A DNA stretch of 34,635 nucleotides. It comes from JACQPU01 sp039961715 (lineage in GTDB: Bacteria > Bacteroidota > Ignavibacteria > UBA10030). Positions 8,412 through 16,584 of the stretch are shown in pieces (the first letter of the stretch is position 1; each line of letters begins with the position of its first letter). The stretch covers positions 1-34,635 of the forward strand of contig JABRVW010000011.1 of assembly GCA_039961715.1 (NCBI GenBank). Direction: 5' to 3'. The position numbers and the translations under genes are program-made. The notes under the pieces were generated by a model, which saw only the letters and a list, made by a program, of their open reading frames with translations, searched no databases and was not told the origin of the DNA.

Positions 8412-9412
8412 GGCGAAGACTTGCTGTTCCTGCGGAATTCCTCAAGCGCCTGCTCCACACGTTTCAGGAAATCCTCGGTATAAACACTTCCAACCAGCTT
8501 GCGGCGGACAACGGCCGACGTCTCTTTGTACTCCTTGTAGTCCGCCTCCTTCGGCTGGATCACCTTCAGCCCCCGCTTCTTCATTTCTTCAAGAGCCGAA
8601 GCGTTCTGCTCCCTGCTGATTTCCGTCAGCCTCCGGAAGTGCTGCTTTCCAAGGTTCAGCATGATCGTCTGGATGTCCGGCGGGAGTTTTTCAAAGACCC
8701 TGCGGGAGACCAGCACGGCTCCGGCGGCATCGGAAAGCCGGACATCGATCATGAACTTCGCCCGCGTGTACCACTGAAGCATCAGGGCGGCATACGGCGG
8801 CGAATAGAAAGCGTCGATCAACCCGGTCTGCAGAGAGGTCATGACGTCGGGCATGGCCAAGGGAATGGGCGAAATGTTGAATTCGCGGAAAAGGGCCTCT
8901 GCAATGGGATCCCCCTCCCAGGACCACATTTTGAGACTGCGAAGATCCTCCGGCCTGCTGATCGCAGAATTCGTGAACACATAGACAAAGCCGACCTCCG
9001 CCCAGCCGAGGAGGACATATCCCCCTTCAAGGAACGCCTGCCGGAATTCGGCGTCGAACTTCTCCAGAATATGATCCACTTCCCGATAGTTTTCAAACAG
9101 AAAGGGGGAATCCAAAATCCTCACTTTTGAGGCAATCTCCCCCATGGCAACGCCCGTGAATCCTCCCGCATGCAACTGGCCCGCACGAATCTTCCGCAAG
9201 ACCACCCTCTCATCGCCTTGCGTGGCACCAGGGTAGATTCGGAAAGCGACCCGACCACCCGTGGCCTCCTCGACCGCCTTTTCGAAGTCCCGCATGACAT
9301 TCATCCATGCCGTCCCCTCCGGAGCAACCGTGGCAAACTTGATCGTATGCTCCTGTGCAGAGGCCGCGCCGCACACCAGCACCGAAAACATCAGTATCCA
9401 TATTCCTCTCAT
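8408..9412 (-). CDS. dctP: TRAP transporter periplasmic substrate-binding protein (DctP family)
   Basis: A 334-residue DctP-type binding protein. The ATG at 9412 is preferred to an ATG at 9442 because AAAGGAG lies six bases before it. It also gives a clean signal peptide (MRGIWILMFSVLVCGAASA, cleavage before QEH). Family features are IKFATVAPEGTAWMNVM, RIYPGATQGDERVVLRKIRAG and LQTGLIDAFYSPP. The segment that is normally L-K-G-x-K-(I/F)-R in DctP proteins, where the Arg binds the ligand carboxylate, reads LRSLKMWSWEG here, with W163 at the Arg position. The ligand is therefore probably not a simple carboxylate. It follows tatT by 32 bp. Confidence 0.92.
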   Translation of the reverse strand: MRGIWILMFSVLVCGAASAQEHTIKFATVAPEGTAWMNVMRDFEKAVEEATGGRVAFRIYPGATQGDERVVLRKIRAGQLHAGGFTGVAMGEIASKVRILDSPFLFENYREVDHILEKFDAEFRQAFLEGGYVLLGWAEVGFVYVFTNSAISRPEDLRSLKMWSWEGDPIAEALFREFNISPIPLAMPDVMTSLQTGLIDAFYSPPYAALMLQWYTRAKFMIDVRLSDAAGAVLVSRRVFEKLPPDIQTIMLNLGKQHFRRLTEISREQNASALEEMKKRGLKVIQPKEADYKEYKETSAVVRRKLVGSVYTEDFLKRVEQALEEFRRNSKSSP

Positions 9413-9444
9413 TCCGTGCTCCTTTGGCATCGTACCACACATCG

Positions 9445-10323
9445 CTAAAACAACTCCGCCTTGCGTTCCCGCAATCGACGGGCTTTCTCTTTGGCAATTG
9501 CATTGGGAAGACGCGCCTCGGGAAGAATGTCGCGAGGAGCCTCCTCAATGGCTTTCAGACAACGGTCGAACAACTCTTCATCCAGCCTTTGAACAGCATA
9601 GGTCCGGGCATAGTACAGATAGCTCATCAGAAACCGGCCTTTGCTGACGGCCAGGGCCTTCTCAAAATACTCTTTTGCCCTTTCCGGGCGTCCGCCCAAA
9701 ACCGGCGGGATGGATGCTTCCAAAGCTCCGAGAAACATGTACGCACCGCCGTAGTAGTAGCCGGGATCCTTCTCCGCAACAAATTCCATCATGGCGATCA
9801 CTTGCGGGAGATCTGCGAAGGCGGAAAGGTCGTCACGGCTGATGTTGATGTATCCACCCCACCCAAAAGCGGTCCAAAAAACGGCCGGGACGTCCTCCAC
9901 ATCCAGGGTCTTAAGAGCTTCCTGCACGCCGTGAAGGTCCCGTCCCATCGACTCTGTCAACGCCTTGTGCCGGCCAAGGGCGCGCTTGCCATACATCATG
10001 CCCCGAAGGTAGAACACTCGTGCACGTTCCACGCTGTCATCCTCCATGAATGCAAGCGCGTAGGCGCTGTAGCCCTGCGAAGCAAGCAGGAGAAGCTCCT
10101 CATTGTCCGGATCACCCTTGATGAGGGCCTCGATGATCTTGATGTTTCCGGCAAGGCCCTCACGGGCAAATCCAAGATCTTCCTCCTGATAGTACGCATC
10201 AAAACCGTACTGCATGATGTCGGCCATTGTCCGGATGGCAAGTTGTTGAATGCATCCTGCCAGCAGGAAAGGCAGAAGAAGGGGAAGAGCGGCGGGGAGA
10301 GGCGTTGATGAACGATTGATCAT
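9445..10323 (-). CDS. TatT-like TPR lipoprotein associated with TRAP transporter
   Basis: A 292-residue lipoprotein. Hydrophobic residues 9-23 end in LLAGC, giving lipidated C24. The rest is helical and TPR-like, with repeated A-x-x-x-Y/F-x-x-A patterns, for example in SQGYSAYALAFMEDDSVERA and FLGALEASIPPVLGGRPERAKEYFEKAL. It matches the TatT (TRAP-T) family, first described for the Treponema pallidum pair Tp0956/Tp0957. There the TPR lipoprotein forms a trimer that docks the binding protein. Immediate linkage to dctP-dctQ-dctM supports the call. No other start codon lies before the lipobox, so the ATG at 10323 must be used, although no ribosome binding site precedes it. Confidence 0.88.
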   Translation of the reverse strand: MINRSSTPLPAALPLLLPFLLAGCIQQLAIRTMADIMQYGFDAYYQEEDLGFAREGLAGNIKIIEALIKGDPDNEELLLLASQGYSAYALAFMEDDSVERARVFYLRGMMYGKRALGRHKALTESMGRDLHGVQEALKTLDVEDVPAVFWTAFGWGGYINISRDDLSAFADLPQVIAMMEFVAEKDPGYYYGGAYMFLGALEASIPPVLGGRPERAKEYFEKALAVSKGRFLMSYLYYARTYAVQRLDEELFDRCLKAIEEAPRDILPEARLPNAIAKEKARRLRERKAELF

Positions 10324-10329
10324 CGAAAA

Positions 10330-10357
10330 AATATACCCAAAAAAGTCCGAGAGTCAA
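10330..10357 (-). promoter_or_regulatory. promoter of the tatT-TRAP-ferritin operon, apparently leaderless
   Basis: On the minus strand there is TTGACT (10357-10352), a 16-bp spacer and TATATT (10335-10330). Counting +1 seven bases after the hexamer puts it at 10323, the A of the tatT ATG. Confidence 0.65.
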
Positions 10358-10366
10358 AACTCGGCG

Positions 10367-10398
10367 ATATTGCAGATCGCAATATTATCCGCTATTTT
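10367..10398 (+). promoter_or_regulatory. promoter of the ArsB/NhaD-like permease with overlapping inverted repeat
   Basis: TTGCAG (10370-10375), a 17-bp spacer and TATTTT (10393-10398) form a sigma70-like promoter. A perfect dyad, ATATTGC at 10367-10373 and GCAATAT at 10379-10385 separated by five bases, covers the -35 element and the start of the spacer. This is where a repressor would block polymerase. No regulator gene is adjacent, so the binding protein is unknown. Confidence 0.5.
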
Positions 10399-10419
10399 GC
10401 GGCGCCGCAGGCATATGCC

Positions 10420-11664
10420 ATGAGCATTTCCATCCTGGTCCTCTCCGCAGTACTCCTTCTGATCGTCATTCGGCGGATCGGCCCCCTTGCCCTCCCCATC
10501 TGGCTCATCATGAGCGCAGGGGCTGTTGCGGTGCTTGCGACAGGCGAGATTTCCTTCCCGGAAGCATTGGGCGCCATCGACAGCGATATCATGATCTTTC
10601 TCTTTTGCACATTCCTTATCGGTCACGCGCTCGAGGAAAGCGGTTACCTGGCGCACATCTCGTACGCCATCTTCAAACGGGCCCGCACCATGAGCTCCCT
10701 GCTTGCCGTGATCATTGGAGGATCAGCGGCAGCTTCGGCACTCCTGATGAATGACACCCTCGCGATTGTCGGAACGCCGGTGATGCTCCTGCTGGCCCGA
10801 CGGCATGCCATTTCACCCAAGCCGCTCCTCCTTGCGCTGATGTTCTCCATCACGATCGGCAGCGTCCCCAGCCCGATTGGCAATCCTCAGAACCTGTACA
10901 TTGCCCTCCACGGGCCGATCGCCAATCCCTTCATTACATTCCTCGCCTGGCTGTTTCTTCCCACCCTTGTGAACCTCGCTGTTCTCTTTCTGTTGATCAG
11001 GAACCGGCACGCTCAGGAGTTTCATAAGGAAATCCTCCGGCATTCGCAAGAGCCGATCAGAAATCACCGGCTCGCAATCCTCGCAAGGCTTTCTCTCCAG
11101 ATCATGCTGGTTCTTGTTGGTGTGAAAATCGTCCTCGGCATTTGTTCGGTGCCTGCCGAACTGCGCCTCACACACATTGCGGCGGCGGCCGCCCTGCCCA
11201 TCCTTGTCGCCGCGCCGCGGCGTTGGGCACTCGTCAAACGCATCGATTGGCCAACGATGATCTTCTTTGCTGCGATGTTCATTGTCATGCAGAGCGTCTG
11301 GAATTCAGGATTCTTTCAGGGCTTGCTGGGGAAAAGCACGGCGCCGTTGACCTCCTACGAGGCCATCCTTGCCGTCAGCATCGTCCTGAGCCAATTCATC
11401 TCCAACGTCCCCCTTGTGGCCCTGTATCTTCCTCTGCTCCTCTCCTCGGGGGCGCAAGTTCCGGGACTCATGGCATTGGCCGGGGGAAGCACGATCGCGG
11501 GAAACCTCTCGATCATGGGGGCCGCAAGCAATGTCATCGTCCTCCAAGCCGCAGAGAAGCGCGGATGGAGAGAAATCAACTATATGGATTTCCTCAGAAT
11601 CGGCCTGCCGTTGACCCTTCTCAATGCATCAGTGTATCTCGGGTACTTCATGATTGTCGGATAA
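10420..11664 (+). CDS. ArsB/NhaD/SLC13-like (ion transporter superfamily) permease
   Basis: A 414-residue polytopic membrane protein with about ten to eleven hydrophobic segments. The two half-repeats carry the signatures of this superfamily. The first is GSVPSPIGNPQNLYIALHGP around residue 147. The second is ISNVPLVALYLPLL followed by GGSTIAGNLSIMGAASNVIV around residues 350-370, recalling the S-N-V-P and G-N-L-x-x-x-G-A-A-x-N motifs of ArsB and NhaD. Substrate cannot be told from sequence: arsenite, Na+/H+ or dicarboxylate/sulfate transport are all possible, and no arsR or arsC lies nearby. It is divergent from tatT. No clear ribosome binding site precedes the ATG and the predicted leader is about 15 bases. 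Confidence 0.85.
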   Translation: MSISILVLSAVLLLIVIRRIGPLALPIWLIMSAGAVAVLATGEISFPEALGAIDSDIMIFLFCTFLIGHALEESGYLAHISYAIFKRARTMSSLLAVIIGGSAAASALLMNDTLAIVGTPVMLLLARRHAISPKPLLLALMFSITIGSVPSPIGNPQNLYIALHGPIANPFITFLAWLFLPTLVNLAVLFLLIRNRHAQEFHKEILRHSQEPIRNHRLAILARLSLQIMLVLVGVKIVLGICSVPAELRLTHIAAAAALPILVAAPRRWALVKRIDWPTMIFFAAMFIVMQSVWNSGFFQGLLGKSTAPLTSYEAILAVSIVLSQFISNVPLVALYLPLLLSSGAQVPGLMALAGGSTIAGNLSIMGAASNVIVLQAAEKRGWREINYMDFLRIGLPLTLLNASVYLGYFMIVG

Positions 11665-11677
11665 TCTTCGCGGTTGC

Positions 11678-11707
11678 TTGCTTTTCCCTTCAATTTTGCG
11701 GTAATTT
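11678..11707 (+). promoter_or_regulatory. candidate promoter of lpxH-PBP1A operon
   Basis: TTGCTT (11678-11683), an 18-bp spacer and TAATTT (11702-11707) lie in the 89-bp gap before lpxH, giving an expected leader of about 40 bases. The -10 hexamer is weaker than in the other promoters of this window. Confidence 0.45.
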
Positions 11708-11753
11708 ACCCGGGTTCACCGTACATCCGGTCCGTCCTCTAATCCCCCCGGTC

Positions 11754-12536
11754 ATGAACAAAAAACGCAGAACGACCCGTACACGCCGCGACGCGCCAGC
11801 GCGCAGGGGAAAAGTGTATTTCTTTTCGGACGCGCACCTGGGAATCGGGCCGCCCGAGGAGGACCGGGCCAAAGAACAGCGGATCATTCAGTTCCTTCAA
11901 TTCGTCCAACAGGATGCGGAGGAAGTGTTCATTGTCGGCGATCTGTTTGACTATTGGTTTGAGTATCGCAGTGTGGTCCCGAAGGGATACGTTCGCCTTC
12001 TGGCCGCCCTGGCGAGATTGGCTGATGCCGGGATCAAGGTCACCTTTGTCGCCGGCAACCACGACTACTGGCACCGGGATTATTTTTCCCTTGAATTGGG
12101 TGTTGAGGTGGAGCACGATCCGATCGAACGAATCATCCTCGGTAAACGTTTCTACATTCATCATGGGGATGGACTGATCAAGGATGACAGGGGATATCGC
12201 TTCCTGAAGCGCGTCCTCCGAAACCGATTCAACATCTGGCTGTTCTCGCTGGTGCACCCTGATCTCTCCGGCGCGGTCGCCCGTTGGTCGTCCGGTACCA
12301 GCCGCCAGTACACCACCAAACGAACGTACGAAGACCAGGATATGACGGATTTCGCAGCAGCCAAATTACAGAATGGATTTGATTTCGTGATCATGGGGCA
12401 TCATCACGAATCCGCTTACAAGCGGCTGAAGGGAGGCGTGTATGTCAACCTCGGGGACTGGATGGACGAGAATACCTATGCCGTGTTTGACGGTCGTACG
12501 CTTTCCCTGAAGCACTGGAAGAAGGAAAATGGCTGA
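11754..12536 (+). CDS. lpxH: UDP-2,3-diacylglucosamine diphosphatase-like metallophosphoesterase (LpxH family)
   Basis: A 260-residue calcineurin-like phosphoesterase. The metal motifs appear in order: D26-A-H28-L-G, G62-D63-L-F-D66-Y-W, G-N102-H103-D104-Y-W, IHHGDGL and IMGHHHES. The GDLFDYWFEY segment and overall length are those of LpxH. LpxH hydrolyses UDP-2,3-diacylglucosamine to lipid X in lipid A synthesis at the inner membrane. The ATG at 11754 begins a short basic tail before the first strand (KVYFFSDAHLG). The open frame extends farther upstream but inside the preceding permease gene, so that extension is rejected. Its stop overlaps the PBP gene start by eight bases. A related phosphoesterase with another substrate cannot be excluded. 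Confidence 0.83.
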   Translation: MNKKRRTTRTRRDAPARRGKVYFFSDAHLGIGPPEEDRAKEQRIIQFLQFVQQDAEEVFIVGDLFDYWFEYRSVVPKGYVRLLAALARLADAGIKVTFVAGNHDYWHRDYFSLELGVEVEHDPIERIILGKRFYIHHGDGLIKDDRGYRFLKRVLRNRFNIWLFSLVHPDLSGAVARWSSGTSRQYTTKRTYEDQDMTDFAAAKLQNGFDFVIMGHHHESAYKRLKGGVYVNLGDWMDENTYAVFDGRTLSLKHWKKENG

Positions 12537-14829
12537 GCGGAAGCAATACAGTTCAAAAGCCATGGAGCGGTACTTCACCGACCCGGAGTTTCGCCGGTCG
12601 ATTTTGAACGCAGGGAGCGGTTGGATCCGGCGGAACAAACGCATCGCCGCAGCGCTTCTCGTTCTGCTCATCGGCTTCAGCGGGTGGTACGGTTACCACA
12701 TCATCGACGGCCTCCCCTCCCTTGAACAACTGGAGAATCCCAGCCTGGAGATCTCCACAAAGATCTATTCGGCCGACGGGGAGGTGCTGGATCAGTTCTC
12801 CGTGAAGAACCGGACGCCCGTCACGCTGGATCAGCTCCCGCCCGGATTGATCGAGGCTCTCATTGCCACTGAGGATAAACAGTTCTACGAACATTGGGGC
12901 GTGAACGCTCCGCGATTCATCCGCCAGATGGCAATCAATCTCGTGACCTTCCGCCAGGCGGGCGCCAGCACAATCACGCAACAGCTGGCCAGGAACCTCT
13001 ACAAGCTCAAAGGGACCGAGGAGTCTCTCTTCGACAAAATCACCCGAAAGATACGCGAGTTTATCACCTCCGTCCAGATCGAACGCAACTTCACGAAGAA
13101 GGAAATCCTCCAGCTCTACCTGAACGAATCCTATTTCGGACGGGCTGCCTACGGCATCGAATCGGCGGCTCAGGTGTACTTCAAGAAACGTGCAAAGGAA
13201 CTTGTTCCCGCGGAGTACACTCTGCTGATCGGAATGCTCAAGGGACCGACGTACTACGATCCAATCCAGCATCTCGACCGGGCCCTTGTGCGAAGGGACA
13301 TCGTCATCAACCAAATGCTCAACGATGACGTCATCAGCGATGAGGACGCCCTGCAGATACGGTCGGATACGTTGAGCTTCCACCTTCCCGATCCGGAGCT
13401 CCGGCAGGGGATCGCCCCACATTTCGTCGAATGGATCCGCCAACAACTCGTGCAAAAGTCCCGGACGTACGGCTTCAACGTTCTGCGCGACGGCCTGAAG
13501 GTGTACACGACGCTTGATGCGCGCATGCAACGACATGCCAATCGTGCCGTGGAGGAGCATATGAAGGAGTTCCAGGCAAAGTGGGACACGCTCTGGAACT
13601 GGAATGCCTATCCGGAGATTCTTGCCGGCAATGTCGAGAAATACATCACAGAAACGGAGGCGTACAAACGCGCCAAGACCCCCGAGGCCAGGGACAGCAT
13701 TGCCGCCGCCCTCCGGGCCGATTCAACCTTCGTGGATTCTGTCCGTGTCCTGGCACGGACCATTGAGGTGGGGTTCGTCGTGATCAATCCCCATGACGGC
13801 CATATCCTGGCGATGGTCGGCGGCGCGAACTTCCGGCAGTTCAAGTACGGACTGAACCACGTCACCCAGATCCGCCGCCAGCCGGGCTCTGCATTCAAAC
13901 CCTTCGTGTACACCGTCGCCGTCGACAACGGGTACTCCGTGGCCACGGAGCTGATGAACCAGCCTGTCACGATTCCCATGCCGGATGGGACGCGCTGGAC
14001 CCCCTCGAACTACGACGGCGACTTTGGGGGATATTATACCTTGCGCGAAGGCCTGAAGAAATCGATCAACCTCATCGCCGTCCGAACGATCCTCACCCTG
14101 GCGCCACCCGAACAGGTTGTTGAGTACGCGAAACGCATGGGGATTCGATCGAAGATCCGGCCGTATCCGTCGATTGCCCTCGGATCGGTGGAAGTCTCCC
14201 CCCTTGAACTGACCACAGCCTACGGCGTGTTCGCCAACGAGGGCGTGCTGGTGGAACCGATCGCCATTCTCCGCATCGAAGACAAGGATGGAAACGTCAT
14301 CGAGCAGAATTTCCCCGAGAAGCGCGAGGCGTTGAACCGGGAAACCGCGTACATCATGACCGATTTGCTTGAGGGAGTGGTCAACGAGGGCACTGCCCGA
14401 CGCGTGCGGGGATATTATCACTATCCGGCGGCGGGAAAAACCGGCACAACGAACGACTATGGCGACGCCTGGTTCGTGGGATTCACGCCACAGCTCTCGG
14501 CAGGCGTCTGGGTGGGTTTTGACGACAACAGAATCAAGTTCGGCTATGCGGAAGGCCAGGGCGGCCGCGCCGCCGCGCCCATCTGGGCTCGATTCATGAA
14601 ATACACGTACGAAGACCCCGACATCGGAATGAAGCTGGAGTATTTTCAGCGTCCCGATGGCGTCGTGACCGATACGATTTGCGTGGAGACGAAAAAGAAG
14701 GCACGTGAATGGTGCCCCAATAAAGTGGAGGAAATCTTCAACGCAAAGTACCCCCTGAGTCTCTGTGACAAGCACACCAGCATTCACTGGAACGAGGAAC
14801 AGCAGACGCCCAGCAAGATTCACTGGTAG
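12529..14829 (+). CDS. mrcA: class A penicillin-binding protein 1A (glycosyltransferase 51 + transpeptidase)
   Basis: A 766-residue bifunctional peptidoglycan synthase. A transmembrane helix (residues about 40-57) is followed by the GT51 domain with catalytic E115 in IATEDKQFYEHWG. The second motif is GASTITQQLARNLY, followed by ERNFTKKEILQLYLNESYFG. The transpeptidase domain carries S454-A-F-K457 (QPGSAFKPF), S512-I-N and K637-T-G-T. It polymerises glycan strands and crosslinks peptides on the periplasmic side. The C-terminal tail has three cysteines (in ICVETKKK, WCPN and SLCDKH) that could form disulfides. AAGGAA precedes the ATG, and the gene overlaps lpxH by eight bases. It ends 14 bp from the convergent aroB. 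Confidence 0.95.
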   Translation: MAERKQYSSKAMERYFTDPEFRRSILNAGSGWIRRNKRIAAALLVLLIGFSGWYGYHIIDGLPSLEQLENPSLEISTKIYSADGEVLDQFSVKNRTPVTLDQLPPGLIEALIATEDKQFYEHWGVNAPRFIRQMAINLVTFRQAGASTITQQLARNLYKLKGTEESLFDKITRKIREFITSVQIERNFTKKEILQLYLNESYFGRAAYGIESAAQVYFKKRAKELVPAEYTLLIGMLKGPTYYDPIQHLDRALVRRDIVINQMLNDDVISDEDALQIRSDTLSFHLPDPELRQGIAPHFVEWIRQQLVQKSRTYGFNVLRDGLKVYTTLDARMQRHANRAVEEHMKEFQAKWDTLWNWNAYPEILAGNVEKYITETEAYKRAKTPEARDSIAAALRADSTFVDSVRVLARTIEVGFVVINPHDGHILAMVGGANFRQFKYGLNHVTQIRRQPGSAFKPFVYTVAVDNGYSVATELMNQPVTIPMPDGTRWTPSNYDGDFGGYYTLREGLKKSINLIAVRTILTLAPPEQVVEYAKRMGIRSKIRPYPSIALGSVEVSPLELTTAYGVFANEGVLVEPIAILRIEDKDGNVIEQNFPEKREALNRETAYIMTDLLEGVVNEGTARRVRGYYHYPAAGKTGTTNDYGDAWFVGFTPQLSAGVWVGFDDNRIKFGYAEGQGGRAAAPIWARFMKYTYEDPDIGMKLEYFQRPDGVVTDTICVETKKKAREWCPNKVEEIFNAKYPLSLCDKHTSIHWNEEQQTPSKIHW

Positions 14830-14843
14830 CCCCCCAGTTTCCT

Positions 14844-15971
14844 TCAAAGTTTTTTCGACCGTCTGGAACCGGATCGGGTCAAGGCAAGCGCCACATCAAT
14901 CGCCTCTTCTATCAGCGCCCGGGGGATGTCTTCAACAACGGAGGTCTGGCCGATCCGCGTCGGAAGAACGAACCGGTTCCTCCCAACCCGGGCCTTTTTG
15001 TCCCGGCCGATGAAGGAGAGAACCCTCTTCTTGTCGATCCTTCGAAGGCCCACTTTCAAGGGAACCCTCGCAATCAGGTTGGTGATGCGCTCGAACGCAT
15101 CCTGCGACAAAAGGTTCAGGCGTACGGCCAGGTGACTTTCCGCCGCGAGACCCAGAAGCACCGCCTCCCCGTGTTTCAACAACCTGTAGTCGCCCTCCGC
15201 CTCAAGGGCATGCCCGATCGTGTGGCCGCAATTCAGAACAACCCGCTCCCCCGCCTCGCGTTCATCTCGCGAAACAAGCCGGGATTTAAGCTCCATGCAC
15301 CGGGAACCGATGCGGAAAAGTGCCGCGGGCTCCAGGTCGAGGAGGTTCTGCAGGCCGGATTCAATCCAGGAGAAGAGCTCCTCATCAAGAATGATGCCGT
15401 ACTTCACGATTTCGCCAAGACCGCAGACGACCTCGCGGTATGGAAGCGTTCTGAGCACGTTGCTGTCGGCAATCACGCACCGCGGCTGGTAGAAAGCGCC
15501 GATCATGTTCTTCCCCAAGGGGTGATTCACTCCTGTCTTGCCTCCGATGGAACTGTCCACCTGCGCAAGAAGAGTCGTGGGAACCTGAACAAGCGCCAGG
15601 CCGCGCTGATACGTTGCAGCAACGAATCCGGCAAGGTCGCCGATAACCCCGCCTCCCATGGCCAGAACGGTTGCAGACCTGCCGACGCCGGCCCGAAGCA
15701 TGCGGGTATAAATGCGGCCTGCCGTGGCAAGATTCTTGTACTTTTCCCCCGTCGGAACAATCACGGGGACAACGGAATATCCGGAAGACGTTAATGACCG
15801 CTCAACAGCCCGGAAGTGAAGCCGTGCCACAGTCGTGTCGCAGACGACAACGATCGGCCCGGAAACCGCGTGGGCGTTCAGCAGGCGGGAGAGGGATCGA
15901 AGAAGTCCGTTCCCGACATAAATGGCATAGGAACGGTCCCCCAATTCGACGGTAATGGTCTTTTCGGACAC
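14844..15971 (-). CDS. aroB: 3-dehydroquinate synthase
   Basis: A 375-residue protein with all the main AroB signatures. These are PTGEKYKNL, the NAD-binding GGGVIGDLAGFVAATYQRG, and PTTLLAQVDSSIGGKTGVNH. GLGEIVKYG supplies the zinc-binding Glu, and NCGHTIGHALE and LKHGEAV supply the zinc-binding His residues. It converts DAHP to 3-dehydroquinate, step two of the shikimate pathway, in the cytoplasm. It lies 12 bp after aroK on the same strand, a common pairing that groups two shikimate steps. The C-terminus is Arg/Lys-rich (SGSRRSKKL). Confidence 0.96.
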   Translation of the reverse strand: MSEKTITVELGDRSYAIYVGNGLLRSLSRLLNAHAVSGPIVVVCDTTVARLHFRAVERSLTSSGYSVVPVIVPTGEKYKNLATAGRIYTRMLRAGVGRSATVLAMGGGVIGDLAGFVAATYQRGLALVQVPTTLLAQVDSSIGGKTGVNHPLGKNMIGAFYQPRCVIADSNVLRTLPYREVVCGLGEIVKYGIILDEELFSWIESGLQNLLDLEPAALFRIGSRCMELKSRLVSRDEREAGERVVLNCGHTIGHALEAEGDYRLLKHGEAVLLGLAAESHLAVRLNLLSQDAFERITNLIARVPLKVGLRRIDKKRVLSFIGRDKKARVGRNRFVLPTRIGQTSVVEDIPRALIEEAIDVALALTRSGSRRSKKL

Positions 15972-15983
15972 AGGGCTTTGGAC

Positions 15984-16544
15984 TCAGATGCGCAGAAGCG
16001 GTCGAAGGTTCCTCACAATCTCATCGACGGTGATGCCGATTCTTTTCTGTTCCGCCGTCACGATCACATCGGCCCGGTTATAAAATTCTTCGCGCCGTTT
16101 CATCAACTCTTCAATTCTTTGTCTGAGGGCGCCTTCGTCAAGGCGGTGCCCGCCGGAATCCCGGAGAAGCGGCCGATCGGCTTTGCTCCGCAAACGCCGC
16201 ACTGCTTCTTCGGGCGACACTCGAAGGTAAACAATCCATCCCCGTTCGTGAATCAATCTGAAATTCTCTTCGTTCGTCAGCGTTCCGCCCCCAAGAGAAA
16301 CGACGCCGTTCTCCATTGACGCGATGTCCTTCAGGACTTCCCGTTCAATGGATCGGAACCCCTGCTCACCCATGTCACCGAAGATCGCATTGATACTCCT
16401 TCCCGCACGTTCCTGGATGAGTTCATCCACATCGACAAACGGAAATCCGAGTGTGTTGGCGAGAATGGGCCCGATGGTGCTTTTCCCGCTCCCCATGAAG
16501 CCTGCAAGGTAAATCAGCGAGCGTTGGCGTTCTTGATCGGACAT
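15984..16544 (-). CDS. aroK: shikimate kinase
   Basis: A 186-residue P-loop kinase. The Walker A is G-F-M-G-S-G-K21-S-T near the N-terminus. It is followed by FPFVDVDELIQ (shikimate-binding Asp), the FRSIEREVL segment with the substrate-binding Arg, and VSLGGGTL. The LID-like RPLL segment (residues about 121-124) also matches. It phosphorylates shikimate with ATP. Cotranscribed with aroB, which starts 12 bp downstream; about 40 bp separate it from the upstream outer-membrane protein gene. Confidence 0.95.
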   Translation of the reverse strand: MSDQERQRSLIYLAGFMGSGKSTIGPILANTLGFPFVDVDELIQERAGRSINAIFGDMGEQGFRSIEREVLKDIASMENGVVSLGGGTLTNEENFRLIHERGWIVYLRVSPEEAVRRLRSKADRPLLRDSGGHRLDEGALRQRIEELMKRREEFYNRADVIVTAEQKRIGITVDEIVRNLRPLLRI

Positions 16545-16584
16545 GCTGGAGTGAAGGCGAAGTGCGCAGGCAGAAGTTCCTGCC

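Noticed and set aside
10399..10419. Two adjacent 10-bp palindromes (GCGGCGCCGC and GGCATATGCC) before the permease start
   Set aside because: They are short, have no spacer for a hairpin loop, and palindromes of this length are common by chance. They lie at or after the predicted transcription start.
14822..14838. Short hairpin ACTGG/CCAGT between the PBP and aroB genes
   Set aside because: The stem is only five base pairs and no good T-run follows on either strand, so it is not called as a terminator.
12553..14847. Two long minus-strand open frames opposite the penicillin-binding protein gene
   Set aside because: The plus-strand gene has every catalytic motif of a class A PBP; the antisense translations have none.
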